DNA from: QHWK01 sp035315685
GTDB lineage: Bacteria > Acidobacteriota > Vicinamibacteria > Vicinamibacterales > CAVVIG01
DNA: 6,278 nt
NCBI GenBank assembly: GCA_035315685.1
Contig: DATFXR010000462.1
Location: forward strand, 1-6,278
Direction of reading: 5' to 3'
Positions 1 through 6,278 of this stretch are shown here, in pieces. The notes below the pieces were generated by a model, which was not told where the DNA came from, searched no databases, and saw only the letters and a program-made list of their open reading frames with translations. Within the stretch, counting starts at the first letter, position 1; each line of letters starts with the position of its first letter. The translations under genes were made by a program, and so were the position numbers.

Positions 1-1166
1 CGCGATCGGCGGCGGTGATGGTCGCCAGCAGTGCACCGCTCGATCAGTTCGTCGTGCGCAATCCGTCGTACTTTTTCGACGCGTCGCCGGAGCGCGCGCT
101 CATCGATCCAGACAACCTGCACATCCTGGTCGACCACATCAAGTGCGCGGCGTTCGAGCTGCCGTTCAGCGCGACGGAATCATTCGGGCGGCCCGACGTT
201 CAGGAGATTCTGCGGATTCTCGCCGAGCAGGGACTCGTGCATCAGCCGTCGGAGGGCGCGCCCTGGACGTGGACGAACGAATCCTACCCGGCCGACGCAG
301 TGAGCCTGCGCTCCGTGTCGTCTGACAACTTCGTCGTCGTCGACACGACGAACGAGACGCGAGTGATCGGCGAAACCGATTTCACCAGCGGCCCGTCGAC
401 GCTGCATCCGAAGGCGATCTATCTGATCGAGGGCACGCTGTACCAGGTCGAGAAGCTCGATTTCGAAGGGCGCAAGGCGTACGTGCGCGAGATCGACTGC
501 GACTACTACACCACCGCGATCACCCACACCAGGGTCACGATCATCGACACGTTCGCCGAGGAATCGCCTCGCGCGCACGGCGAAGTGCACGTCGTCTGGC
601 GCGTCGTCGGCTTCAAGAAGATCAAGTTCTACACGAACGAGAACGTCGGGTCGGGCGATCTGGACTTGCCGGAGCAGCAGATGCACACGACCTCGTACTG
701 GCTCAGCGTTCCGGCGGCGGTGATGCGTCAGCTGCCGTACGCGGCCGACGATCGGCGTGATGGCGTGGTGGCCCTCGCATTCGCGCTGAAGCAGGTCGCG
801 CAGCTGCTGTTGATGTGCGACGGCCACGACGTCGCGATCTCGATCGACAGCGGCGATGGCGAAGGGCCCGTGGGCGGGTCAGCGGGTCCGCAGCGCATTT
901 TCGTCTACGACAACTATCCAGGCGGGATCGGGTTCAGCGCGCCGCTCTATCAGATGCACGATGAGCTGCTGGCGAAAACGCGGCAGTTGATCGCAGAATG
1001 CCAGTGCGAGCACGGCTGCCCGGGATGCGTCGGTCCCATCGGCGACACCGGTCCGCTCGCCAAGGTCGCCGCGTTGCGCATCCTGCAGTTGCTCACGTCA
1101 GCGGTGACGCACGGGATCGAGAACGGGACGGACGAGGCGAGTCCGGGGATGGAGGTCCCGTTTTGA
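1..1166 (+). CDS. mrfA: MrfA/YprA-type DEAD-box helicase with DUF1998 domain, C-terminal part (5' end outside window)
   Basis: This is the C-terminal ~388 residues of a superfamily 2 helicase. The frame is open from base 3 to the left edge (R-S-A-A before the first Val-Met), so the gene begins upstream; the helicase motifs lie outside the window and the visible start is probably just after motif VI. The DUF1998 region is recognisable: a YDNYPGGIGF motif at bases 906-935 and a compact cysteine cluster C-x-C-x3-C-x2-C at bases 999-1028, which in B. subtilis MrfA (YprA) binds zinc. Known family role: an ATP-dependent DNA helicase working with the MrfB exonuclease in repair of mitomycin C lesions, independent of UvrABC. 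The next gene is a MrfB homologue overlapping by 4 bp, which strongly supports the assignment over other DUF1998 helicases. The protein ends in a short acidic, non-conserved tail. The biochemical role here is inferred from homology and context. Confidence 0.88.
   Translation, partial: RSAAVMVASSAPLDQFVVRNPSYFFDASPERALIDPDNLHILVDHIKCAAFELPFSATESFGRPDVQEILRILAEQGLVHQPSEGAPWTWTNESYPADAVSLRSVSSDNFVVVDTTNETRVIGETDFTSGPSTLHPKAIYLIEGTLYQVEKLDFEGRKAYVREIDCDYYTTAITHTRVTIIDTFAEESPRAHGEVHVVWRVVGFKKIKFYTNENVGSGDLDLPEQQMHTTSYWLSVPAAVMRQLPYAADDRRDGVVALAFALKQVAQLLLMCDGHDVAISIDSGDGEGPVGGSAGPQRIFVYDNYPGGIGFSAPLYQMHDELLAKTRQLIAECQCEHGCPGCVGPIGDTGPLAKVAALRILQLLTSAVTHGIENGTDEASPGMEVPF
1151..1155 (+). promoter_or_regulatory. 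Ribosome binding site for the mrfB gene
   Basis: GGAGG lies 7 nt before the TTG at 1163, inside the last codons of the helicase gene. It decides the start of the exonuclease gene: the same frame is open further upstream, but that stretch is out-of-frame helicase sequence and has no comparable site. Confidence 0.75.
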
Positions 1167-2509
1167 GCTCGCTCGCCGATCGGATTCGTGAAGTCATCGG
1201 GGCGGGGCCGACTCCCGACTCCCGACTTCCGACTCCGGCCTCCCAACTCCCGATTCCCGATTCCCCGGACCCGCGAGCCGACGCCTCGCTATCGCCGCTC
1301 GGCGGAGACTGGCGCGGGACCACGTATGTGGTCGAGCGGCGCATGGCTCCGACGGTGCGTCACGGCCGCGAAGCGGTCGGAACGTTTGCCCAGAGCTTCG
1401 ACGTCGCATCGAGCCAGGCGACGTTCTACGCCGGCGGCGCGCCGGCGTGCGCGCCGTTCGTCTTCTTCGACCTCGAGACGACCGGTTTGAGCGGCGGCGC
1501 CGGCACACAGGTCTTCCTCGTGGGATGCGGCTGGTTCGAGCCGGACGCGTCGTTCGTCACTCGGCAGTACCTCTTGACGCGGTTCGCCGATGAGCGCCCG
1601 ATGCTTGCCCTTGTCGCGGAGGAGCTCGGTCGCGCGGGCGCGCTGGTCAGTTTCAACGGCAAGTCATTCGACGCACCGGTGCTCGAGACGCGCTACCTCT
1701 TTCATCGGCTGCCGACCAGTGTCCGCAGCCTGCCTCACGTCGACGTCCTGCATCCGGCACGGCGATTCTGGAAAGTGCACACGGGCAGCCCCAAGGGGCT
1801 GCGCTACCGACGGAACGAGACGACCGCGATCGCGCAGCCCTTCCGGGCCGCGACAGCCGACGCCTGCTCGCTCATCGCGCTCGAGCGGCAGCTCCTCGGC
1901 GTCCGGCGCGTCGGTGATGTGCCGGGATTCGAGGTACCGCGACGATATTTCCAGTTCGTACGCACCGGCGATTCGCGTCCGCTGGCCGCGGTGCTCGAGC
2001 ACAATCGCCATGATCTGCTGACCCTCGCCGCGTTGACGGCGCGGCTGTTTCACGTGACGCTGCATGGACCCGGGGCGGCGCGCGACGCACGCGAAGCGCT
2101 GGCGCTCGGACATGTCTACATGCGCGCCGACCTCGTCACGCGCGCCGCGGATGCCTACGCTCGCGCGGTCGAGCTGACCGAGCGCGGGGTCGTGAGTCAG
2201 CTGGTCCGGATCGAGAGTCTGCGCGCGCTGGCGCTGACGCACCGGCGGGAGCGCAACTACGCCGCTGCCGCGGCCTGCTGGCGGCGGCTGCTGGAGACGC
2301 CTGGATGCCCGCCGCTGGTGACGCGCGAAGCCACAGAGGCGCTTGCCGTGCACCATGAGCACCGCGAGCGCGACCTCTTCGCCGCCAAAGCGTTTGCGTT
2401 GTTGAGTCTGGAGTGCGACGCACAGCCGGCGTGGACGCGGGCGGTCCAGCACCGGCTGTCGCGCCTGGAGAAGAAGCTCAGCGAGCAGCCGGGGTGGCTG
2501 CTTTCTTAG
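1163..2509 (+). CDS. mrfB: MrfB/YprB-type DEDD exonuclease (ribonuclease H-like) with C-terminal TPR-like helices
   Basis: A 448-residue protein, start chosen at TTG 1163: it has GGAGG 7 nt upstream and forms a TTGA overlap with the helicase stop, suggesting translational coupling. Layout: short N-terminal helix (residues 2-14), a Pro/Ser/Asp-rich linker (16-40) encoded by the 7-bp repeat array, the family entry motif GTTYVVER around 52-59, then the nuclease fold. Catalytic acids are visible: D103 and E105 in FFDLETTG (motif I), D170 in SFNGKSFD (motif II) and D284 in HNRHD (motif III), with H280 four residues before the last Asp. Residues ~305-440 are Ala/Leu/Arg-rich helices compatible with TPR repeats. 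The B. subtilis homologue MrfB is a DNA exonuclease partnered with MrfA in mitomycin C damage repair; the same job is inferred here. The 3' end overlaps rpmE on the other strand by 32 bp. Confidence 0.87.
   Translation: MSSLADRIREVIGAGPTPDSRLPTPASQLPIPDSPDPRADASLSPLGGDWRGTTYVVERRMAPTVRHGREAVGTFAQSFDVASSQATFYAGGAPACAPFVFFDLETTGLSGGAGTQVFLVGCGWFEPDASFVTRQYLLTRFADERPMLALVAEELGRAGALVSFNGKSFDAPVLETRYLFHRLPTSVRSLPHVDVLHPARRFWKVHTGSPKGLRYRRNETTAIAQPFRAATADACSLIALERQLLGVRRVGDVPGFEVPRRYFQFVRTGDSRPLAAVLEHNRHDLLTLAALTARLFHVTLHGPGAARDAREALALGHVYMRADLVTRAADAYARAVELTERGVVSQLVRIESLRALALTHRRERNYAAAAACWRRLLETPGCPPLVTREATEALAVHHEHRERDLFAAKAFALLSLECDAQPAWTRAVQHRLSRLEKKLSEQPGWLLS
1210..1265 (+). repeat. Eight tandem 7-bp units inside the mrfB coding region
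   Basis: Eight consecutive heptamers with no gaps, of the type GAYTCCC (GGGARTC on the other strand). Units 1-2 (GACTCCC) are identical and units 7-8 (GATTCCC) are identical; the middle four vary at one to three positions. The array codes for a linker with a 7-residue rhythm (PDSRLPT, PASQLPI, PDS...). Because 7 is not a multiple of 3, only changes by three units keep the downstream frame. Confidence 0.85.
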
Positions 2510-2747
2510 ACTTGGTCGCCTTGGCTGCGGTCTTGCGGCTCTGAGCCGTCTGCGCGCCGTATTTCTTCGTGAAGCGCTCGACGCGGCCCTCGGTGTCGAG
2601 GAGTTTCTGCTTGCCCGTGAAGAACGGGTGGCAACTCGAGCAGATTTCCAGGTGCAGCTCGGGCTTGGTCGAATGAGTCTTCCAGGTCGCTCCGCACGCG
2701 CAACGGGCCTCGACCTCGTAGTACTTGGGGTGAATACTTTCCTTCAC
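2478..2747 (-). CDS. rpmE: 50S ribosomal protein L31 (zinc-binding type)
   Basis: An 89-residue L31. The start is GTG at 2747-2745, giving MKESIHPKYY, the standard L31 N-terminus; AAGGAG lies 6 nt upstream and the predicted transcript starts near 2773, which excludes the longer TTG start at 2777. Zinc ligands of the C+ form are all present: C16, C18, C36, C39 (CAC and CSSC). The conserved HPFFTGKQKLLDTEGRVERFTKKYG segment is intact apart from being followed by a Lys/Ala-rich tail of about 20 residues, which looks basic, disordered and lineage-specific. L31 sits on the large subunit and contributes to bridging with the small subunit. The gene's last 32 bp overlap the 3' end of mrfB on the opposite strand. 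rpmE is often next to rho; here rho lies about 2.3 kb upstream on the same strand. Confidence 0.96.
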   Translation of the reverse strand: MKESIHPKYYEVEARCACGATWKTHSTKPELHLEICSSCHPFFTGKQKLLDTEGRVERFTKKYGAQTAQSRKTAAKATKSKKAATPAAR

Positions 2748-2753
2748 AGCGAT

Positions 2754-2759
2754 CTCCTT
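2754..2759 (-). promoter_or_regulatory. Ribosome binding site of rpmE
   Basis: Read on the - strand this is AAGGAG, 6 nt before the GTG at 2747. It fixes the start ten codons downstream of the longest possible frame. Confidence 0.8.
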
Positions 2760-2779
2760 GGGCAGTCGGCGAAACAACG

Positions 2780-2788
2780 ATTATATCA
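2780..2788 (-). promoter_or_regulatory. Extended -10 promoter of rpmE
   Basis: On the - strand the bases read TGA then TATAAT: a perfect -10 hexamer (2785-2780) preceded by the TGn extension. The expected transcription start is near 2773, giving an untranslated leader of about 26 nt that contains the AAGGAG site. No good TTGACA-like -35 is found at 16-18 bp, since that position is already at the edge of the repeat array; an extended -10 promoter can do without one. Inferred from sequence only. Confidence 0.68.
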
Positions 2789-2805
2789 GCGCAAGATGGG
2801 AAGAC

Positions 2806-2860
2806 GGAAAGGCGGAACGGCGGAACCGCGGAAAGGCGGAAAGGCGGGAAGGCGGGAAGG
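2806..2860 (+). repeat. Tandem 8-bp purine-rich units
   Basis: Six consecutive octamers of the type GGAAAGGC (variants GGAACGGC, GGAACCGC, GGGAAGGC) followed by seven bases of another. The array starts about 20 bp upstream of the rpmE -10 box. It forms the outer part of the left arm of the large imperfect palindrome. Confidence 0.8.
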
Positions 2861-2868
2861 AAAGGCAC

Positions 2869-2923
2869 AAGGTTGGAAGGCTGAAAGGCAAGGTTGGAAG
2901 GCTGAAAGGCAAGGCTGAAAGGC
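2869..2923 (+). repeat. Tandem 7-bp units forming two identical 21-bp direct repeats plus a partial third
   Basis: Two identical 21-bp copies at 2869-2889 and 2890-2910, each made of three heptamers AAGGTTG, GAAGGCT and GAAAGGC, followed by a third copy lacking its middle portion (2911-2923). This is the inner part of the left palindrome arm. Confidence 0.85.
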
Positions 2924-3091
2924 AACGATGAAGTGGGGACCTCCGCCCTCCGACCTTCCTGCCTTGCCCTGCGCCTTCTGCCTTGCCTTCCGGCCTTCCA
3001 ACCTTGCCTTCCGGCCTTCCTGCCTTGCCTTTCAGCCTTCCAACCTTCTGGCCCTTCCTTTCTGCCTTCCCGCCTTCCCGCCTTGCATTAC

Positions 3092-4060
3092 CTACGGCGT
3101 GGCGTTCGGCACGCGGTCCCAGCGATGGTGCTTCAAGGCGTCGGCCAGACGCGGCGGCAGCGGGACGCCGTCGCTCGCCGCCAGATTTCGCTCGACGTGC
3201 GCCGGGCGCCGCATCCCCGGGATCGTCGTGCTCACCGCCGGATGCTCCAGGATGAACCGTAGCGCGAGTTCCGGCAGGGTCATGCCGTCGGGCAGCAACG
3301 GCAGCAGCCGGTCGACCCGTGCGAGGGTCGCGTTCAGGTGCTCGCGGTTGAAGTACAGGTTGCGCCAGTCGCCGTCGGGCCATCGTGAGTCGGCCGTCAG
3401 CGTGCCGGTCAGGCTGCCTTCGTCGAATGGCACGCGAGCGATCACTGCGATCCCGTGCGCCTGGCAGTACGGGAACAGCTCGTCATCCGGCGCCTGATCG
3501 AAGACGTTGTAGACCACCTGCACGCTGTCGACGAGCCCGGTCTCGAGCGCGCGCATGACGTTGGTCGTCTCCCAGCGGTTCACGCTGATGCCGAATGCGC
3601 GCACGAGCTTCTCGCGCTTCAAGTCGTCCACGACGCGCTGCCAGCCCCGGTCGGCCGCCCACGCGTCGCTCCACACGTGCAGCTGCTGCAGATCGATTGT
3701 CTGCATGCCGAGGTTCTCGAGGCTCCTCTCTGTGAACGCCCGGATGTGATCCGGCGGAAACGTGTCGGCGACCGGGTACTCCGCCTTGCCGGGCCATCTC
3801 ATGTTCTTCGGCGGAATCTTCGTCGCGACGTACGCCGGCGCGCCACGCCGCGCGCGCAGCGCTTCGCCCAGCAGTCGCTCGCTCTTGCCCTGGCCGTAGG
3901 CCCACGCCGTGTCGAAGAACGTGCAGCCGAGCTGTAGCGCCCGATCCAGCGCGCGCAGCGACTCGTCGTCGTCGGATCCGGTCCATCCGCCCATGCCCCA
4001 CAGCCCGTACCCGATCTCCGACACGTGCCAGCCGACTCGGCCGAATGTTCGATAGCGCAT
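3092..4060 (-). CDS. Aldo/keto reductase
   Basis: A 322-residue NAD(P)H-dependent oxidoreductase of the AKR superfamily, complete at the usual length. The N-terminus MRYRTFGRVGWHVSEIGYGLWGMGG has the family's RxLGxTGxxVSxIGxG pattern. The catalytic tetrad is complete: D50 and Y55 in FFDTAWAYG, K81 in VATKIP, H128 in LQQLHVW. SERLLGEAL (60-68), the GISVN turn and a C-terminal cofactor segment STTIPGMRRPAHVERN also fit. It probably reduces a carbonyl compound in the cytoplasm; the substrate cannot be told from sequence. The ATG at 4060 is preceded by a weak GAAG site and lies 13 bp from the divergently transcribed AIM24-family gene. Downstream it runs into the repeat-filled gap before rpmE. I see no truncation or frameshift. 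Confidence 0.93.
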   Translation of the reverse strand: MRYRTFGRVGWHVSEIGYGLWGMGGWTGSDDDESLRALDRALQLGCTFFDTAWAYGQGKSERLLGEALRARRGAPAYVATKIPPKNMRWPGKAEYPVADTFPPDHIRAFTERSLENLGMQTIDLQQLHVWSDAWAADRGWQRVVDDLKREKLVRAFGISVNRWETTNVMRALETGLVDSVQVVYNVFDQAPDDELFPYCQAHGIAVIARVPFDEGSLTGTLTADSRWPDGDWRNLYFNREHLNATLARVDRLLPLLPDGMTLPELALRFILEHPAVSTTIPGMRRPAHVERNLAASDGVPLPPRLADALKHHRWDRVPNATP

Positions 4061-4073
4061 ATAGAATCTTCAC
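4061..4073. promoter_or_regulatory. 13-bp divergent intergenic gap, possible -10 for a leaderless AIM24 transcript
   Basis: On the + strand TAGAAT (4062-4067) matches TATAAT at five of six positions and ends 6 nt before the ATG at 4074. No Shine-Dalgarno-like sequence precedes that ATG, so transcription may begin at the start codon itself. No convincing -35 was found. The promoter for the reductase must lie inside the AIM24-family coding region, or be weak. Confidence 0.33.
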
Positions 4074-4817
4074 ATGATCACCCACCAAATCATCGGCGAC
4101 GACATGCAGGCCGTGGTCCTGACGATGGCCGCGGGGGACGAGGTGCGGGCCGAAGCCGGGGCGATGACCTACATGACCGATGGCATCGACATGGACGCGC
4201 GCATGACCGGCGGGCTGCTCGGTGGCTTGAAGCGCAAGTTCCTCGCCGGCGAGAGCCTGTTTCTGACGTTCTTCCGCTGTGCGGCGCCGAGTGGAACGGT
4301 GGCGTTCAGCGGTCCGTACCCGGGAAAGATCATCCGCATGCAGCTCCAGAACAGCGCCGTCCTCTGCCAGCGCGATTCGTTTCTCTGCGCGGCGGGGGAG
4401 ATCAACATCAACGTCGAGTTCACCAAGCGCCTCGGCGCCGGCTTCTTCGGTGGCGAAGGGTTCATCCTGCAGCGGCTCGAGGGGTCAGGCGAGGTGTTCA
4501 TCCACAGCGGCGGGACGATCGTGCCGCTGGAGCTGAAGGACGGCGAGAAGCTGAAGGTCGACACCGGCTGCCTCGTCGCCTTCGACCCGACGGTCGACTA
4601 CGACATCCAGTTGGTCGGCGGAATCAAGACGGCGATCTTTGGCGGGGAAGGGCTGTTCTTCGCCGTGATGAGCGGTCCCGGCCGCGTGTGGGTGCAGACG
4701 CTGCCGTTCTCGCGGCTGGCCGACCGGGTGATGCGCGCGCAGCACGGCGGACGGGAGGAAGTGCGGCGCGGCGGCGCGCTCGGCGCGATCGGCGATCTGA
4801 TCGGCGGAGACGACTGA
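4074..4817 (+). CDS. AIM24 family protein (TIGR00266-like)
   Basis: A 247-residue protein of the AIM24 family, near the usual length. Visible signatures: the N-terminal ITHQIIGDDMQAVVL, EAGAMTYM at 27-34, a Gly-rich LLGGLKRKFLAGESLFLTFF at 48-67, FFGGEGFILQRLEGSGEVFIHSGGT around 124-148, and a second GGEGLFF at 190-196 followed by VWVQTLPFSRL. The family folds as a beta-rich barrel-like domain; yeast Aim24 is a mitochondrial inner-membrane protein needed for MICOS integrity, while bacterial members have no settled function. There is no signal peptide or clear membrane helix. The ATG at 4074 gives the expected family N-terminus despite lacking a ribosome binding site. The tail (~220-247) is Arg/Gly-rich and ends in a GGDD motif. 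It is divergent from the reductase gene and convergent with rho. Confidence 0.9.
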   Translation: MITHQIIGDDMQAVVLTMAAGDEVRAEAGAMTYMTDGIDMDARMTGGLLGGLKRKFLAGESLFLTFFRCAAPSGTVAFSGPYPGKIIRMQLQNSAVLCQRDSFLCAAGEININVEFTKRLGAGFFGGEGFILQRLEGSGEVFIHSGGTIVPLELKDGEKLKVDTGCLVAFDPTVDYDIQLVGGIKTAIFGGEGLFFAVMSGPGRVWVQTLPFSRLADRVMRAQHGGREEVRRGGALGAIGDLIGGDD

Positions 4818-4818
4818 G

Positions 4819-4843
4819 CCGGCGCCGCTGGGCGCGGCGCCGG
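4819..4843. terminator. Perfect 10-bp GC hairpin after the AIM24 gene
   Basis: CCGGCGCCGC pairs exactly with GCGGCGCCGG around a 5-nt loop (4829-4833), starting 2 nt after the AIM24 stop codon. No T-run follows, so it is not a textbook intrinsic terminator. Being symmetrical and between convergent genes, it could serve both strands or mark an RNA 3' end. Confidence 0.5.
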
Positions 4844-4845
4844 TG

Positions 4846-4992
4846 CAATTAAGAATTTGGAATTTGGAACTCGTGAACCGCTGACGCTCGGCTCACGCCT
4901 TCGCGCTACGCTCGGTTGGCGCTGCCGTAGTGTCCCGCTCTAGCCGGACCGTGATCGCGCATTCCAAATTCCAAATTCTCAATTCCTAATTG
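4846..4992. repeat. 147-bp inverted-repeat element with 7-bp-unit arms (MITE-like)
   Basis: The ends read CAATTA / TAATTG. Inside them an exact 18-bp inverted match (4852-4869 against 4962-4979) is made of GGAATTT-type heptamers. The right arm holds one extra 7-bp unit (4980-4986) that the left arm lacks. The arms are AT-rich; the 92-bp core (4870-4961) is GC-rich and has its own small stem (4873-4880 with 4889-4896, one mismatch) and a near-direct repeat CGCT(G)ACGCTCGG at 4879 and 4904. No reading frame of note. It occupies nearly all of the space between the AIM24 and rho stop codons. I see no flanking target duplication. Confidence 0.72.
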
Positions 4993-5005
4993 CGGTGGCG
5001 CGCGA

Positions 5006-6278
<1,273 letters not shown>

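Larger units (their letters stand above)
2799..3086. repeat. Long imperfect inverted repeat filling the rpmE-reductase gap
   Basis: The 344-bp stretch without a gene (2748-3091) is mostly this element. A purine-rich arm (2799-2924, + strand) faces a pyrimidine-rich arm (about 2950-3086) across a core of roughly 25 bp. Two exact inverted matches anchor the arms: 20 bp at 2841-2860 against 3065-3084, and 25 bp at 2869-2893 (and again 2890-2914) against 3023-3047. The right arm is longer and built of CCTTCCGG-, CCTTCCAA- and CCTTCCTG-like units. RNA from either strand could fold into a long stem, so it could act as a terminator or stability element after the reductase gene; that function is speculative. 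Confidence 0.8.

Noticed and set aside
180..827. Long - strand frame inside the helicase gene
   Set aside because: Arg-rich shadow frame with no recognisable domain; the opposite strand encodes a clear DUF1998 helicase.
998..1162. Longer N-terminus for the exonuclease starting at 998
   Set aside because: The added residues are an out-of-frame reading of the helicase zinc region; the TTG at 1163 has a well-placed GGAGG and the family-like N-terminal helix.
1664..2452. 262-codon - strand frame inside mrfB
   Set aside because: Arg/Gln-rich composition of an antisense shadow; the + strand carries the nuclease motifs.
2748..2777. Longer L31 starting at TTG 2777
   Set aside because: It would begin upstream of the predicted transcription start and adds ten residues absent from L31; the GTG at 2747 has AAGGAG at the right distance.
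2799..3086. CRISPR array
   Set aside because: Units are 7-8 bp (21 bp at the higher order), directly adjacent, without unique spacers, and no cas gene is present.
2781..3383. Open frames across the repeat gap on both strands, with FQPSNLA-like 7-residue repeats (also - strand 2506-2925; + strand 2628-2918 and 2928-3497)
   Set aside because: The peptides are translations of the 7-bp repeats extended into out-of-frame rpmE or reductase sequence. They have no ribosome binding site and no family resemblance; the periodicity is explained by the DNA repeats.
3455..3937. 160-codon + strand frame opposite the reductase gene
   Set aside because: Antisense shadow of a well-supported aldo/keto reductase, without its own ribosome binding site or motifs.
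4025..4852. Long + strand frame overlapping the AIM24-family gene
   Set aside because: Arg/Gly-rich translation typical of a shadow frame in high-GC DNA; the true frame has the AIM24 signatures.
4846..4992. tRNA or known small RNA in the AIM24-rho gap
   Set aside because: The core has only short stems and no cloverleaf or recognisable RNA family signature; the inverted arms explain the structure better.

Overview
This high-GC window looks like a chromosomal segment of an environmental bacterium. The Rho and aldo/keto reductase sequences and the short-period intergenic repeats resemble what I associate with Acidobacteriota (possibly Vicinamibacteria). That placement is an impression from sequence style, not a computed result. 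Five coding regions fill most of the window; two of them, at the ends, run off its edges.

Left part (1-2509, + strand): the 3' end of a MrfA/YprA-type DEAD-box helicase gene, with the DUF1998 motif and a four-cysteine zinc site, is translationally coupled through a TTGA overlap to a MrfB/YprB-type DEDD exonuclease gene. In Bacillus subtilis this pair repairs mitomycin C damage, so the left part is probably a DNA-repair operon. The N-terminal linker of the exonuclease is encoded by eight head-to-tail 7-bp units.

Middle (2478-4817): rpmE (ribosomal protein L31) on the - strand overlaps the exonuclease gene tail to tail by 32 bp. It has a clear extended -10 promoter and a GTG start. A 344-bp gap without a gene (2748-3091) follows. 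It is almost filled by a purine-rich array of 8-bp and 7-bp units facing an inverted pyrimidine-rich counterpart, together a long imperfect palindrome. Next come an aldo/keto reductase (- strand) and a divergent AIM24-family gene (+ strand) whose start codons are only 13 bp apart.

Right part (4818-6278): after the AIM24 gene there is a perfect 10-bp GC hairpin and then a 147-bp inverted-repeat element whose arms are again 7-bp units (GGAATTT type). Transcription termination factor Rho (- strand) fills the rest and continues past, or starts very near, the right edge.

The genes belong to housekeeping or repair functions: Rho and L31 form a widely conserved neighbourhood, here separated by the reductase and AIM24 genes. 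The most unusual signal is the recurrent period-7 repeat architecture: three loci within 3.8 kb with different unit sequences, two of them arranged as inverted pairs and one inside a coding sequence.
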